DNA from: a bacterium
GTDB lineage: Bacteria; Chloroflexota; Chloroflexia; Chloroflexales; Kallotenuaceae
Length of the DNA stretch: 38,899 nt
Direction: 5' to 3'
Assembly: GCA_016781505.1 (NCBI GenBank)
Contig: JADDQF010000123.1
Span: forward strand, 1 to 38,899
This document shows, piece after piece, positions 1 through 7,370 of this stretch. The notes under the pieces are model-generated. The model did not search any database. It was not told where the DNA came from and was given only the letters and a program-made list of their open reading frames with translations. How positions within the stretch are numbered: position 1 is the stretch's first letter; the number at the start of each line of letters is the position of its first letter. The position numbers and the translations under genes are program-made.

Positions 1-2
1 TA

Positions 3-920
3 GGCACGGATGCTATTCGCTGGATACCAGTAGACAATCGCCAACGCGTGGACCTAGCGGCGCTCCGTAAAGCCCTTGACCAGGATCTCGCAATGCATGA
101 CCTTCCCTTTTTGGTCATTGGCACGGCAGGAACAGTGAGTACTGGCGCTGTTGATCCCTTGCCGGAGCTTGCCGCCATAGCCCGCGAGTATAACCTCTGG
201 TTTCATGTCGATGGCGCGTATGGTGGCCTAGCAGCCCTCTTGTTGGATGGAGCCGACGAGGTGGCCGTGCCTGCCGATCTGCTGGGATTACGTGAAGCCG
301 ACTCGGTGGCAGTCGATCCCCATAAGTGGCTGTATGCGCCCCTCGAGGCTGGTTGTGTACTGGTTCGGAGCAAAACGGCACTGCACGATGCATTCAGTTA
401 CCATCCGCCTTATTATCACTTCGACGAGGAGGGACACGAACCCGGCATCAATTACTACGAATATGGTCCACAAAACTCGCGCGGGTTTCGTGCCCTAAAG
501 GTGTGGCTCGGGCTGCGACAGGCAGGTCGTCAAGGCTACCGACGCATGCTCACGGACGATATTCGGCTGGCCATGGAATTGCATCGGTATGTACAGGCCG
601 AGCCCGAATTGCAAGCCTTAACCCAAAGCTTAAGCATCACAACGTTTCGCTACGTGCCCCCCGATCTGCGGCCCGGCCAAGACGACGTTGAAGCTTACCT
701 CAATCGTTTGAACACGGAGATCTTGGAGCGGCTGAACCAGAGTGGGGCAGCGTTTGTGTCGAATGCAGTGCTTGGTGAAACGTTTGTGTTACGGGCCTGC
801 ATTGTAAACTTCCGTACCACAGTTCACGACGTAGCCGCGTTGCCAGGAATGGTGATCCGCATTGGACGGGAGACCGACGCGGCATTGCGTGTTAACCACT
901 TCAGGCCAGTCTCGTCATAG
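3..920 (+). CDS. PLP-dependent group II amino-acid decarboxylase, 5' truncated by window edge
   Basis: The reading frame is open from base 3, so the gene begins before the window; an internal GTG at 48 is not the real start. It belongs to the pyridoxal-phosphate group II decarboxylases (aromatic-amino-acid, glutamate and related decarboxylases). The visible motifs are HVDGAYGG near base 204, where the Asp pairs with the PLP pyridine nitrogen, and DPHKW near base 315, whose Lys should form the Schiff base with PLP. The C-terminal small domain follows and ends naturally at TAG 918-920. Substrate specificity cannot be read from this part; the general reaction is decarboxylation of an L-amino acid to an amine. 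The missing N-terminus is probably about 150-200 residues. The family call is secure, the substrate is unknown. Confidence 0.9.
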   Translation, partial: GTDAIRWIPVDNRQRVDLAALRKALDQDLAMHDLPFLVIGTAGTVSTGAVDPLPELAAIAREYNLWFHVDGAYGGLAALLLDGADEVAVPADLLGLREADSVAVDPHKWLYAPLEAGCVLVRSKTALHDAFSYHPPYYHFDEEGHEPGINYYEYGPQNSRGFRALKVWLGLRQAGRQGYRRMLTDDIRLAMELHRYVQAEPELQALTQSLSITTFRYVPPDLRPGQDDVEAYLNRLNTEILERLNQSGAAFVSNAVLGETFVLRACIVNFRTTVHDVAALPGMVIRIGRETDAALRVNHFRPVSS

Positions 921-938
921 TCAATCGTTGCCCAACTA

Positions 939-1103
939 TCAGTCGTAAGCACAGCATCCCACTTGAGTCTCGGCCGATTGCCGCAAGCTCGCCAGCAGAA
1001 ACGGATCGATCTGACCATCGCGCAGCACCGCCACGACGTCGGTGAGGCGCACGCTGGTCCGTGGATCGCGGACGAAGCGATGACGACCCTCAGGAACCCA
1101 CAA
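939..1103 (-). pseudogene. Fossil of a peptide chain release factor 2 C-terminus
   Basis: On the minus strand a 54-residue open stretch (TTG at 1103, stop at 939) reads VRDPRT followed eleven residues later by AVLRDGQIDPF and an LASLR ending. This matches the order of conserved elements at the C-terminus of RF2-type release factors, V-K-D-x-R-T then AVLDGDIDPF then a short helix. The GGQ catalytic domain and everything before it are missing, because an in-frame TGA lies at 1112-1110. It is therefore read as a decayed or deletion-truncated remnant of a prfB or prfB-like gene. It sits tail-to-tail with the decarboxylase and has no ribosome-binding site. Homology is from motif recognition only. 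Confidence 0.5.
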
Positions 1104-1126
1104 TTTTAGTCAACACAGGATAGATT

Positions 1127-3397
1127 ATGCACACTAGCGTATTATCGCGCTCGATGCCAAATCAATTCCAGCGCAGCAGCGTCGTACTGCTAGGCATGCT
1201 CAGCGTCGCGCTGCTGGCGCAGGTCTGGTCTCAGGCGCTGCCTACAGGTAGCCTGATCGACACAGCCGGTGACCGGCTGAAGCTACCGCTCCAATTCACG
1301 CCCAACGTTGGTCACAGCGATCCCACCGTCAAGATGACAGCACGCGGGATGAGTGGAACGCTCGCATTCACCGACCGGCAGGTGGTGCTGGCACTCCCCA
1401 GTGCAGGGAACCGGAATCAAGGGTCAGGCACTCGTGAAGCGCCATCCCAAGCCCCAACCCCGACGGTGGTGCGGCTCCAGTTTGACGGCGCACACCTCAC
1501 GCCCACCATCGTCGGCGGTGAACCACTTGGTGTTATGCATTCGTATGTTGGAAACGATCCTACGCGCTGGCGCAGCAATGTTCCAGCCTATGCAAGCCTG
1601 ACCTACCATGCGTTGTATCCTGGCATCGATCTGCGCTACGACGGCTACGACGGCGGGCTCAAAGGCACGTACCTTGTCGCTCCGCGTGTTGATCCTGCCC
1701 AGATCGGTTGGCGCTACAACGGTGCCCAAACCGTGGAGATCGACGCGAAGACGGGCGACCTCCATATCACGTTGCCGAACGGCATGACGCTGATCGAGCA
1801 AGCGCCGGTCGCGTGGCAGGAGCTCATGGTTTCCGGGCAACGGGTACGGCGCGTACCGGTCGAGGTTCGCTTCGCCAAGTCCGCCGACGGCCGGATCGGT
1901 TTTGCGCTGGGACACTATGACCAGATGCAGCCGCTCACGATCGACCCGACGCTGGTGTACAGCACCTATCTCGGCGGTGGTAGCGCCGACTACGCTCATG
2001 CCGTTGCAGTTGACAAGAACGGAAACGTGTATGTCACCGGCCATACCTACTCTGCAAACTTTCCCGGCGCGAGCGGCCCTCGCCTGGGTAGCACCGACGT
2101 TTTTGTGACCAAGTTGAACGCGCAAGGCAGCAGGCTCCTGTACACCACGATCTTGGCCGGCGAAGACGACGAAGAAAGTAACAGCATCGTCGTTGACAGC
2201 ATAGGTAATATCTGGATTGCCGGGGGTACTCAGTCCAACCAATTTCCCACGCGCAATCCCATCAAAGGCACCTTCAGTGGTGGCAATCGCGACACCTTCG
2301 CCACGAAACTCGCGCCGGATGGCGTGCTCACTGCTAGTACCTACCTGGGGGAGGAGTGGGATGACCTTGCCTACGGCATTGCCGTGGACCAGGGCGGCAA
2401 TCCGTATCTGGTTGGCCATGTCGAGGTTAGCGGCCCCGTGGCGTTCGTCCGCAGGCTCACAGCCGATGGTGGCACCCAAGTGTACCAGGCATTCTTCGGC
2501 CAGGCCGATCAGGGCTTTAACCGTGGCACCAGTGCTCGCGCTGTCGCCGTGGACGCCCAGGGCAACTCCTACATCACGGGTCAGACCGACGCGGTGTTCA
2601 ACACGGTCAACGGCTACAAACCCGCCTGTCCCCAAACGAACCCGGGGTACTGTGATGACAAGGAGGCTTTTGTATTCAAGGTTAATCCCGAAGGTACCCG
2701 CGCCCTGTACAGCACCTACCTGGGTGGTGACGACGGTGGGAGCGGGACAGGCAGCGGCAGTGATATCGGCACCGGCATCGCGCTTGACAACGACGGCAAT
2801 ATCCTGGTCACGGGCTACACCCTCTCGCCCAACTTCCCTACCAAGAACGCCGCACAGGCGACCAAACGGGGCGCGGACAACTTCGCGGACGCCTTTGTGA
2901 CCAAGTTCACGCCGCAGGGCAACGCGCTGGTCTACTCGACCTACCTCGGTGGCGCGGGGTGGGAACAGTCGCAGGGCATCGTCGTTGATCGCGCGGGCAA
3001 TGCCCATGTCGCGGGCTTTACCGGTTCGGAGGACTTTCCCGTGACCGCCGATGCCGCTCAGCCCATGATCGGCCGAGGCATCTGCATTGTCGGCAGTACT
3101 GAGCGCTTTTGCTATGACGGCTTTGTTACGACGTTGAGCGCTACCGGCAGCCGCGTGTGGAGCACGTATCTCGGCGGCAAAAACGACGATCTGATCAATG
3201 GCATCGCGCTTGACGACGCTGCTAACCTTTTACTGGCGGGCAAAACCGAGTCGTTCGACTTTCCGACGACGACGGGTGTCTTGCAGCCCAACAAGGCGCT
3301 CAACGACGATGCCTTTGTAGTCAAGAGCAGGACGGGGAGTGGCAGCACCAATCCAGTGCTACCGTACAAGGTGTATTTGCCGATGACCACTCGCTAA
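1127..3397 (+). CDS. Secreted SBBP-repeat beta-propeller protein with YLP-type C-terminal tail
   Basis: This 756-aa exported protein starts with a basic n-region and a hydrophobic segment at about residues 18-36, likely a Sec signal. Residues about 45-260 resemble the domain that usually precedes SBBP repeats (F-x-x-N-x-G, then a 'LYPGIDLRYDG' stretch). From about residue 275 to the end there are tandem SBBP repeats, each with a YSTYLGG strand, an AVD..GN.YVTG strand and an FP turn, forecasting a beta-propeller. A low-complexity linker lies at about residues 96-112. The last residues, VLPYKVYLPMTTR, resemble the short YLP-containing tails I recall on many exported Chloroflexota proteins. No enzymatic residues are evident; a surface or matrix role is inference. 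There is no clear Shine-Dalgarno before the ATG. Confidence 0.85.
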   Translation: MHTSVLSRSMPNQFQRSSVVLLGMLSVALLAQVWSQALPTGSLIDTAGDRLKLPLQFTPNVGHSDPTVKMTARGMSGTLAFTDRQVVLALPSAGNRNQGSGTREAPSQAPTPTVVRLQFDGAHLTPTIVGGEPLGVMHSYVGNDPTRWRSNVPAYASLTYHALYPGIDLRYDGYDGGLKGTYLVAPRVDPAQIGWRYNGAQTVEIDAKTGDLHITLPNGMTLIEQAPVAWQELMVSGQRVRRVPVEVRFAKSADGRIGFALGHYDQMQPLTIDPTLVYSTYLGGGSADYAHAVAVDKNGNVYVTGHTYSANFPGASGPRLGSTDVFVTKLNAQGSRLLYTTILAGEDDEESNSIVVDSIGNIWIAGGTQSNQFPTRNPIKGTFSGGNRDTFATKLAPDGVLTASTYLGEEWDDLAYGIAVDQGGNPYLVGHVEVSGPVAFVRRLTADGGTQVYQAFFGQADQGFNRGTSARAVAVDAQGNSYITGQTDAVFNTVNGYKPACPQTNPGYCDDKEAFVFKVNPEGTRALYSTYLGGDDGGSGTGSGSDIGTGIALDNDGNILVTGYTLSPNFPTKNAAQATKRGADNFADAFVTKFTPQGNALVYSTYLGGAGWEQSQGIVVDRAGNAHVAGFTGSEDFPVTADAAQPMIGRGICIVGSTERFCYDGFVTTLSATGSRVWSTYLGGKNDDLINGIALDDAANLLLAGKTESFDFPTTTGVLQPNKALNDDAFVVKSRTGSGSTNPVLPYKVYLPMTTR

Positions 3398-3414
3398 ACG
3401 TTGTCCAGGGCTAG

Positions 3415-3633
3415 AATGTTCGCCGTACCTTGGTTTCTCGTCGATGCTTGCGGCAAGCACGAGGATACAAACAATCTTCAACCACGTTCGAACGGGACAC
3501 ATGCCTGGTTCCAGCGCGCCATGTACGGCGGATTGGGGGCGATAGCGGCGCTCCCTGGTTCTATGGGAACACCGTGTACGGTATTGTTGGTGGCAGTCTG
3601 CAGTGCCAGGCATGTTGCGTGTCGGCGGATTAG
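3415..3633 (+). pseudogene. Fossil of a trypsin-like (S1) serine protease C-terminus
   Basis: Downstream of the SBBP gene one frame, open from after the TAG at 3412 to TAG at 3631, contains GGDSGAPWFYGNTVYGIVGG. This is the active-site serine block of chymotrypsin-fold peptidases (GDSGxP followed by a hydrophobic strand and a G-I-x-G-G turn); the nucleophile Ser codon is 3544-3546. The His and Asp parts of the triad and any signal peptide are absent, so this is about one quarter of such an enzyme. It has no start codon with a ribosome-binding site. I read it as a decayed gene rather than a functional small protein. Confidence 0.55.
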
Positions 3634-3652
3634 CGGAAGGCTGTGCCTGCCC

Positions 3653-3988
3653 CTATTCATCCACGCTCGGCCGGCGCCGTGCCAGCTTAACCGCCGAGCG
3701 TTGGCGCTTAACGTCCACACGCCGCCGCTGACTGGCCAGGGTTGGCCGGGTGGCATAGCGCGTTTGGGGTACCACAGCCGCCTGCGCCAGCCGCTCCGCC
3801 AAGCGTTCCAGGGCTACCCGCCGATTCGCAGCCTGCGAACGTCGCTCGGTGGCGGTGACCACAGTCCCCGTTGGTATATGGCGCAGGCGCACGCCGGTGG
3901 CTACCCGGTTCCGATGCTGGCCGCCGGGACCACCCGCCGTAAAAAACTCGACCTCACACTCTTGCTCAAGCGCCGCGTGCTTGTTCAT
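3653..3988 (-). CDS. ArfB/C12orf65-like ribosome-rescue peptidyl-tRNA hydrolase (GGQ domain only)
   Basis: This 111-aa protein has the catalytic loop GGPGGQHRNRV at about residues 19-29, the peptidyl-tRNA-hydrolysing GGQ of class I release factors, but no stop-codon recognition domain. The last ~35 residues are strongly basic and follow the pattern TRPT..S..RR...K...S..K..RR. That resembles the tail ArfB (YaeJ) inserts into the empty mRNA channel of stalled ribosomes. Predicted role: release of peptide from non-stop ribosomes, a backup to tmRNA-SmpB (smpB is in this window). The ATG lies only 6 nt after the stop of the winged-helix gene upstream and lacks its own strong Shine-Dalgarno, so translational coupling is likely. 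It could also be an uncharacterised release-factor-like paralogue. Confidence 0.85.
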   Translation of the reverse strand: MNKHAALEQECEVEFFTAGGPGGQHRNRVATGVRLRHIPTGTVVTATERRSQAANRRVALERLAERLAQAAVVPQTRYATRPTLASQRRRVDVKRQRSAVKLARRRPSVDE

Positions 3989-3994
3989 GCCGTG

Positions 3995-4255
3995 TTAATG
4001 ATCCTGCGAGGATGGGTTGGGCTCGCGCAGCCGTACATTGTGCGCGGCGCTCATCACGCCTTCGCCGGCCCACTCCGGCTCGAAGTCGAGCTCGCCACTA
4101 TGTCGGAGCATCCGGAGCGCGCTGATTACGTCCTCAAACGGCAAGCCTGTCGCCTGCACAAGGGTGTCGCTGCTGTGCGCTGTGTCGGTTTGTAACACGC
4201 GCAGAATTTGGGCTTTGATCTCGGGAAATGGCCGGCTCCATTCGCGGCGTGGCAT
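3995..4255 (-). CDS. Small winged-helix protein, first gene of a two-gene unit
   Basis: An 86-aa protein behind an excellent ribosome-binding site (AAGGAGGAG one base before the ATG region). Residues about 14-58 form a predicted helix-turn-helix with a short wing (EIKAQILRVLQ, then TGLPFEDVISALRMLRHSGELDFE), as in MarR/DUF-type winged helices. The remainder is polar and probably disordered. No ligand or metal site is visible. It precedes the ArfB-like gene by 6 nt, so the two are almost certainly co-transcribed, from an extended -10 at 4294-4301. It could be an autoregulator or a nucleic-acid-binding partner of the rescue factor; neither is shown by sequence. Confidence 0.75.
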   Translation of the reverse strand: MPRREWSRPFPEIKAQILRVLQTDTAHSSDTLVQATGLPFEDVISALRMLRHSGELDFEPEWAGEGVMSAAHNVRLREPNPSSQDH

Positions 4256-4293
4256 TGCATGCTCCTCCTTACCAACGACTCATTCAAATTGTA

Positions 4294-4301
4294 ACAATAG
4301 C
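4294..4301 (-). promoter_or_regulatory. Extended -10 for the winged-helix/ArfB-like unit
   Basis: On the minus strand TG-C-TATTGT lies about 39 bases before the ATG at 4255. There is no good -35. It diverges from the ppa promoter about 40 bp away. Confidence 0.4.
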
Positions 4302-4340
4302 ACGCAATGTGGGGTGTATTTGGGGCGAATGGCCGCGATG

Positions 4341-4349
4341 TGCTATCGT
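4341..4349 (+). promoter_or_regulatory. Extended -10 for inorganic pyrophosphatase
   Basis: TG-C-TATCGT lies about 48 bases before the ATG at 4397. There is no recognisable -35 hexamer at the right distance, as is typical of extended -10 promoters. Confidence 0.4.
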
Positions 4350-4396
4350 ACCATTCGGCGCGATGCACGTGGAGCTCGACGGCTCCAAGGAGGAGT

Positions 4397-5014
4397 ATGG
4401 CTATGGCACAGCAACCAATGTTTGAACGATGGCGTCCGCATCCCTGGCATGGCCTGACGCCCGGCAGCGACCCGCCGCGGCTGATCCATGCGTATATCGA
4501 AATAACGCCGTTCGATCCGGTCAAGTATGAGATCGACAAGGCGACCGGCTACCTCCGGGTTGATCGTCCGCAGCGGAGCTCCGCCCTACCCCCGGCCCTG
4601 TATGGCTTTATCCCGCGCACCTATTGCGGTCCGCTGGTTGCCGCGCTGTCGCCCGGCACCACCGAAGGCGACGGCGATCCGCTCGACATTTGTGTGCTCA
4701 GCGAACGGCCAATTACGCGCTCCGAAGTCATCCTGAACGCTCGGGTTGTGGGTGGTCTGCGCCAGATCGATCATGGCGTCGCGGACGATAAAATCATTGC
4801 CGTGCTGCATAACGATAATATCTGGGGTGAGGCGACCGATATTACAGCGATCCCCGAACGGCTGATCGAGCGTCTGCGCCACTATTTTGCCACCTATAAG
4901 CTGATCCCCGGCGATGATTCGCCTGTTGTGGTCCAAGATATCTACGACGTAGCGCACGCCGAGCAAGTGGTCGCGGCTGCTCTGCAGGATTACACCGCTA
5001 TGTTTGGCGTGTAG
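4397..5014 (+). CDS. ppa: Inorganic pyrophosphatase, family I
   Basis: The 205-aa soluble enzyme hydrolyses PPi to two phosphates, pulling biosynthetic reactions forward. The family I signature DGDPLDI is present at about residues 91-97, with the Asp residues that bind Mg2+. Upstream is the substrate-site pattern around [17 protein letters not shown], and further down the DDKIIAV strand. The ATG at 4397 is chosen because AAGGAGGA lies just before it and homology begins soon after; a longer in-frame ATG at 4307 has no ribosome-binding site and lies upstream of the putative promoter. Length is slightly above the usual 170-185 residues because of a ~20-residue N-terminal extension. It is divergent from the winged-helix gene. 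Confidence 0.95.
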   Translation: MAMAQQPMFERWRPHPWHGLTPGSDPPRLIHAYIEITPFDPVKYEIDKATGYLRVDRPQRSSALPPALYGFIPRTYCGPLVAALSPGTTEGDGDPLDICVLSERPITRSEVILNARVVGGLRQIDHGVADDKIIAVLHNDNIWGEATDITAIPERLIERLRHYFATYKLIPGDDSPVVVQDIYDVAHAEQVVAAALQDYTAMFGV

Positions 5015-5019
5015 AGGAC

Positions 5020-5199
5020 GTTGGCTTTGCCCGGTTGCCACAGTTGCAGTTGCATGGTATGGTCAGGGCGGCCGTCTGCTATGAGGCAGCCAATATGGCG
5101 GCTGCCCAGCTGTATGAGGCAGTAGGCTTTGTGCCGCGTTCGGCGATCTATACCTATCGGAAAGCAATGCAAGGCCAGAAGTTTTGTGCCCGCGCGTAA
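5020..5199 (+). pseudogene. Fossil of a GNAT acetyltransferase C-terminus
   Basis: Immediately after ppa, in another frame, an open stretch ending at TAA 5197-5199 reads CYEAANMAAAQLYEAVGF followed by a strand ending IYTYRKAM. This is the characteristic end of GNAT N-acetyltransferases (V-x-x-x-N-x-x-A-x-x-LYE-x-x-GF, then a Y-x-K-x-M ending). The acetyl-CoA-binding Q/R-x-x-G-x-G loop and the N-terminal half are missing. No ribosome-binding site precedes the possible ATG at 5059. It is most likely a relic left by a deletion whose other end is near the ppa stop codon. Confidence 0.6.
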
Positions 5200-5202
5200 A
5201 CA

Positions 5203-5241
5203 AAAAGGGGGGACGGCGCATAGCCAGTCCCCCGTCCTTTT
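5203..5241. terminator. Bidirectional intrinsic terminator
   Basis: GGGGGAC at 5208-5214 pairs with GTCCCCC at 5227-5233, flanked by an A-run on the left and TTTT on the right. Read on the minus strand, the hairpin is followed by CTTTTTGTTT, a good U-tract for the AIM24 gene. On the plus strand it can end ppa transcripts. Confidence 0.7.
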
Positions 5242-5256
5242 GCTCCGCCTTCGACG

Positions 5257-6246
5257 TTAATCGTTGCCCAGGAAGTTGCCCAGGTTGCCCAAGCCGCCTT
5301 GGCTCCCGCCGCCGCCATTGCCGGTGCGGGGTAGATAGTTGGCGATCTTTTTGGCCAGATTCATGGCTGGCATCGTTTGCAGCCAAACCCGGCCTGGTCC
5401 GCGCAGTGTTGCCAGGAACAAGCCTTCGCCGCCGAACAGGATATTGCGGAAACCGCGCATCATCTCGATGTCGAACTGCACGGTCGGCTCAAACATTGCC
5501 ACGTGGCCGGTATCGACCTTGAGCACCTGTCCGGCTTCCAGCGTGTATTCGACGATTTCGCCATCAAGCTCGGCGAATGCCACGCCGGGACCGGTAACGC
5601 GCTGCATGATGAAGCCCTCGCCACCGAAGATGCCCGAGCCAAGGTTGCGGCGGAAGTGCATCTCCAATGTCACGGTCTTTTCGGCAGCCATAAACGCGTC
5701 GCGCTGCATAATCATCGATTGGCCTGGGCCAAGATGCAGGGGAATGATTTTGCCGGGAAACTCCGAGGCAAAGGCGACCAAGCCGCGACCGCCCTGCACC
5801 GTGTAATCGACGATAAACAGCGACTCGCCCGACACGGCGCGTTTCAGCATACCGCCAATCATGCCGCCTAAACCGCCACCACCGCCGGCGTTGGTGTTCA
5901 TGACGACGTTGCCGCTCATCCAGGCCATGCCGCCTGTTTCGGAAAAGATCGTTTGGCCGGGCTCCAGCTGAATAATTGCTGCCTGCATCGTGGTGCCGAC
6001 AATCTGATAGTCCATGCCCGTCTTGCCTTCACCGCTGGCGATAACTTTGGGATCGGGCAGATCCAGGCGTTGGCCGGCCTGCTGATAAAAGTCGGAGCTG
6101 CCGTCGCCGCCCTGGCTGAACATGCGGGTGGGACCGGTGGCCGCATTGGTTGCCGCGACCGGCTCATTCACCGGCGCGGGCGTGCCACAATTGGTACAAA
6201 ATTTCATGCCGGGCTGAAGGGCAGCGCCACAGTTGGAACATCGCAT
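5257..6246 (-). CDS. Zinc-ribbon AIM24 (TIGR00266-type) family protein
   Basis: This 329-aa protein begins with a zinc ribbon, CSNC at residues 3-6 and CTNC at about 17-20. A short linker follows, then from about residue 65 an AIM24/TIGR00266 beta-barrel domain: a G-rich hinge ([12 protein letters not shown]), [18 protein letters not shown] and repeated GPG turns. The family is widespread and its biochemical role is unsettled; the yeast namesake is a mitochondrial inner-membrane organiser. The C-terminus is a Gly-rich flexible tail. The ATG is supported by AAGGAG seven bases upstream. No signal peptide or membrane span is seen, so it is cytoplasmic. It shares the zinc-ribbon theme with the coiled-coil protein 2.7 kb away. 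Confidence 0.85.
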   Translation of the reverse strand: MRCSNCGAALQPGMKFCTNCGTPAPVNEPVAATNAATGPTRMFSQGGDGSSDFYQQAGQRLDLPDPKVIASGEGKTGMDYQIVGTTMQAAIIQLEPGQTIFSETGGMAWMSGNVVMNTNAGGGGGLGGMIGGMLKRAVSGESLFIVDYTVQGGRGLVAFASEFPGKIIPLHLGPGQSMIMQRDAFMAAEKTVTLEMHFRRNLGSGIFGGEGFIMQRVTGPGVAFAELDGEIVEYTLEAGQVLKVDTGHVAMFEPTVQFDIEMMRGFRNILFGGEGLFLATLRGPGRVWLQTMPAMNLAKKIANYLPRTGNGGGGSQGGLGNLGNFLGND

Positions 6247-6343
6247 TGCATCACTCCTTGATACGTATGGTCGTGTATGTAAGATTTAATGCAGGTACGT
6301 CGAAATGAATCACAATGTTGCAGACGCGTGAGGATCTGTGGCG

Positions 6344-6352
6344 AGTATAGCA
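6344..6352 (-). promoter_or_regulatory. Extended -10 for the AIM24 gene
   Basis: On the minus strand TG-C-TATACT lies about 100 bases before the AIM24 ATG, giving a leader of about 90 nt. No -35 is evident. Confidence 0.35.
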
Positions 6353-6367
6353 CGGCCGCTTTGTTCT

Positions 6368-6400
6368 GAGAAGCCCTCGGCCAAGGCCAAAGGGCTTCTC
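6368..6400. terminator. Hairpin downstream of adk
   Basis: GAGAAGCCCT at 6368-6377 is perfectly complementary to AGGGCTTCTC at 6391-6400 with a 13-nt loop. It lies about 60 nt beyond the adk stop and upstream of the AIM24 promoter. The U-tract is poor on both strands, so termination would be weak or factor-assisted. Confidence 0.5.
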
Positions 6401-6460
6401 TGCTAGGTGGCGAGCAAAGGCCTGCGGTGAGAGAAGCGTCGGCTGTGTTTGGCGTGGCGG

Positions 6461-7141
6461 TTAGCCTGTGACTGGTGGGTTGGAAGTCTGCTCCAGGATC
6501 TGCACAATCGCTGCCTGCACCTCCTCGGGCGTGCCTTCGGCCGAGATCGTGTGGAGCAAGCCGGCCCGGCGGTAATAGTCGATCAGCGGCGCAGTTTCCG
6601 CCTCGTACATCCGCAGCCGCTCCACGATCACCTCCGGCTCGTCGTCCGGCCGGGTCACAATGCGCCCGCCCAAGCGCAAGCACGCATCTACGCTTGCTTT
6701 GTCGTCGATGTGGAGTGGAAACGGCTCGCCTAGTCCTTCACACATGCGTCGCCCACCCAGCCGCTGAACCACCTGCTTGTCGTCCAAGCTCAAGGCGATC
6801 ACGGCGCTGATCGGCCGCGCGAGGCGTTGGAGTAGCTTGTCCAGCGCCTCGGCTTGGGGCACTGTGCGGGGAAACCCGTCCAGCAAAAATCCTTGATTCG
6901 GTGCCAGCCGGATCAGCCGCTCCGTCACAACGGCGATCATCACATCGTCCGGCAGGAGCGCCCCGGTTTCAAAGTAGGCCTCCGCCAGCAGACCGAGCGC
7001 GCTGCGCTTGGTTACCTCGTCGCGCAGCATTTGCCCGGTAGCAAGCACATGCAGGGGATAGCGCGCCTTGAGCAGCCGCGACTGCGTTGATTTACCGGCG
7101 CCTGGCGCTCCCATCAAAATAATATGTTGCGGCTGTGTCAT
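6461..7141 (-). CDS. adk: Adenylate kinase with degenerate LID zinc site
   Basis: The 226-aa cytoplasmic enzyme catalyses ATP + AMP = 2 ADP. The P-loop GAPGAGKST is at residues 11-19, the AMP-binding TGQMLRDEV follows at about 36-44, and the FLLDGFPRT signature at about 84-92. In the LID, RRMCEGLGEPFPLHI keeps one Cys of the zinc-binding CxxC found in many Gram-positive-type enzymes, and a second Cys occurs further on (VDACLRLGG). The standard four-ligand set is not intact. The gene stands alone, not next to secY and ribosomal-protein genes where bacterial adk usually sits, so it may be a second, divergent copy. The ribosome-binding site is weak. Confidence 0.9.
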   Translation of the reverse strand: MTQPQHIILMGAPGAGKSTQSRLLKARYPLHVLATGQMLRDEVTKRSALGLLAEAYFETGALLPDDVMIAVVTERLIRLAPNQGFLLDGFPRTVPQAEALDKLLQRLARPISAVIALSLDDKQVVQRLGGRRMCEGLGEPFPLHIDDKASVDACLRLGGRIVTRPDDEPEVIVERLRMYEAETAPLIDYYRRAGLLHTISAEGTPEEVQAAIVQILEQTSNPPVTG

Positions 7142-7259
7142 CGAGCTTTGTTTCCCATGGTTTCACAGTTATTGATCAGTCCGGCGGCCCGACCAACGCT
7201 ACGATACCAACCAAGGCCAGGTCCGTCAACTTGTGGTGCAATCTCGTCACGCTGGAACA

Positions 7260-7268
7260 TGCTATCAT
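7260..7268 (+). promoter_or_regulatory. Extended -10 upstream of the EamA transporter
   Basis: TG-C-TATCAT occurs about 100 bases before the preferred ATG (7371) and about 43 bases before an alternative TTG (7311). No -35 is clear. Confidence 0.35.
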
Positions 7269-7370
7269 GCCGTGGCGTTAGGTGTCGGCGTTGCCGGAAA
7301 CGACCACTGATTGCCTCGGGAGGCGCAACAGGCACTCGCACTTAATTATCCGCTTACGAAAGCGACGGGT

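Noticed and set aside
1424-3007. 527-aa open frame antisense to the SBBP gene
   Set aside because: Shadow of a repetitive GC-rich coding sequence; no family resemblance, while the plus strand shows clear SBBP repeats.
3401-4195. 264-aa plus-strand frame
   Set aside because: Runs antisense over the ArfB-like and winged-helix genes, which have motifs and a strong ribosome-binding site.
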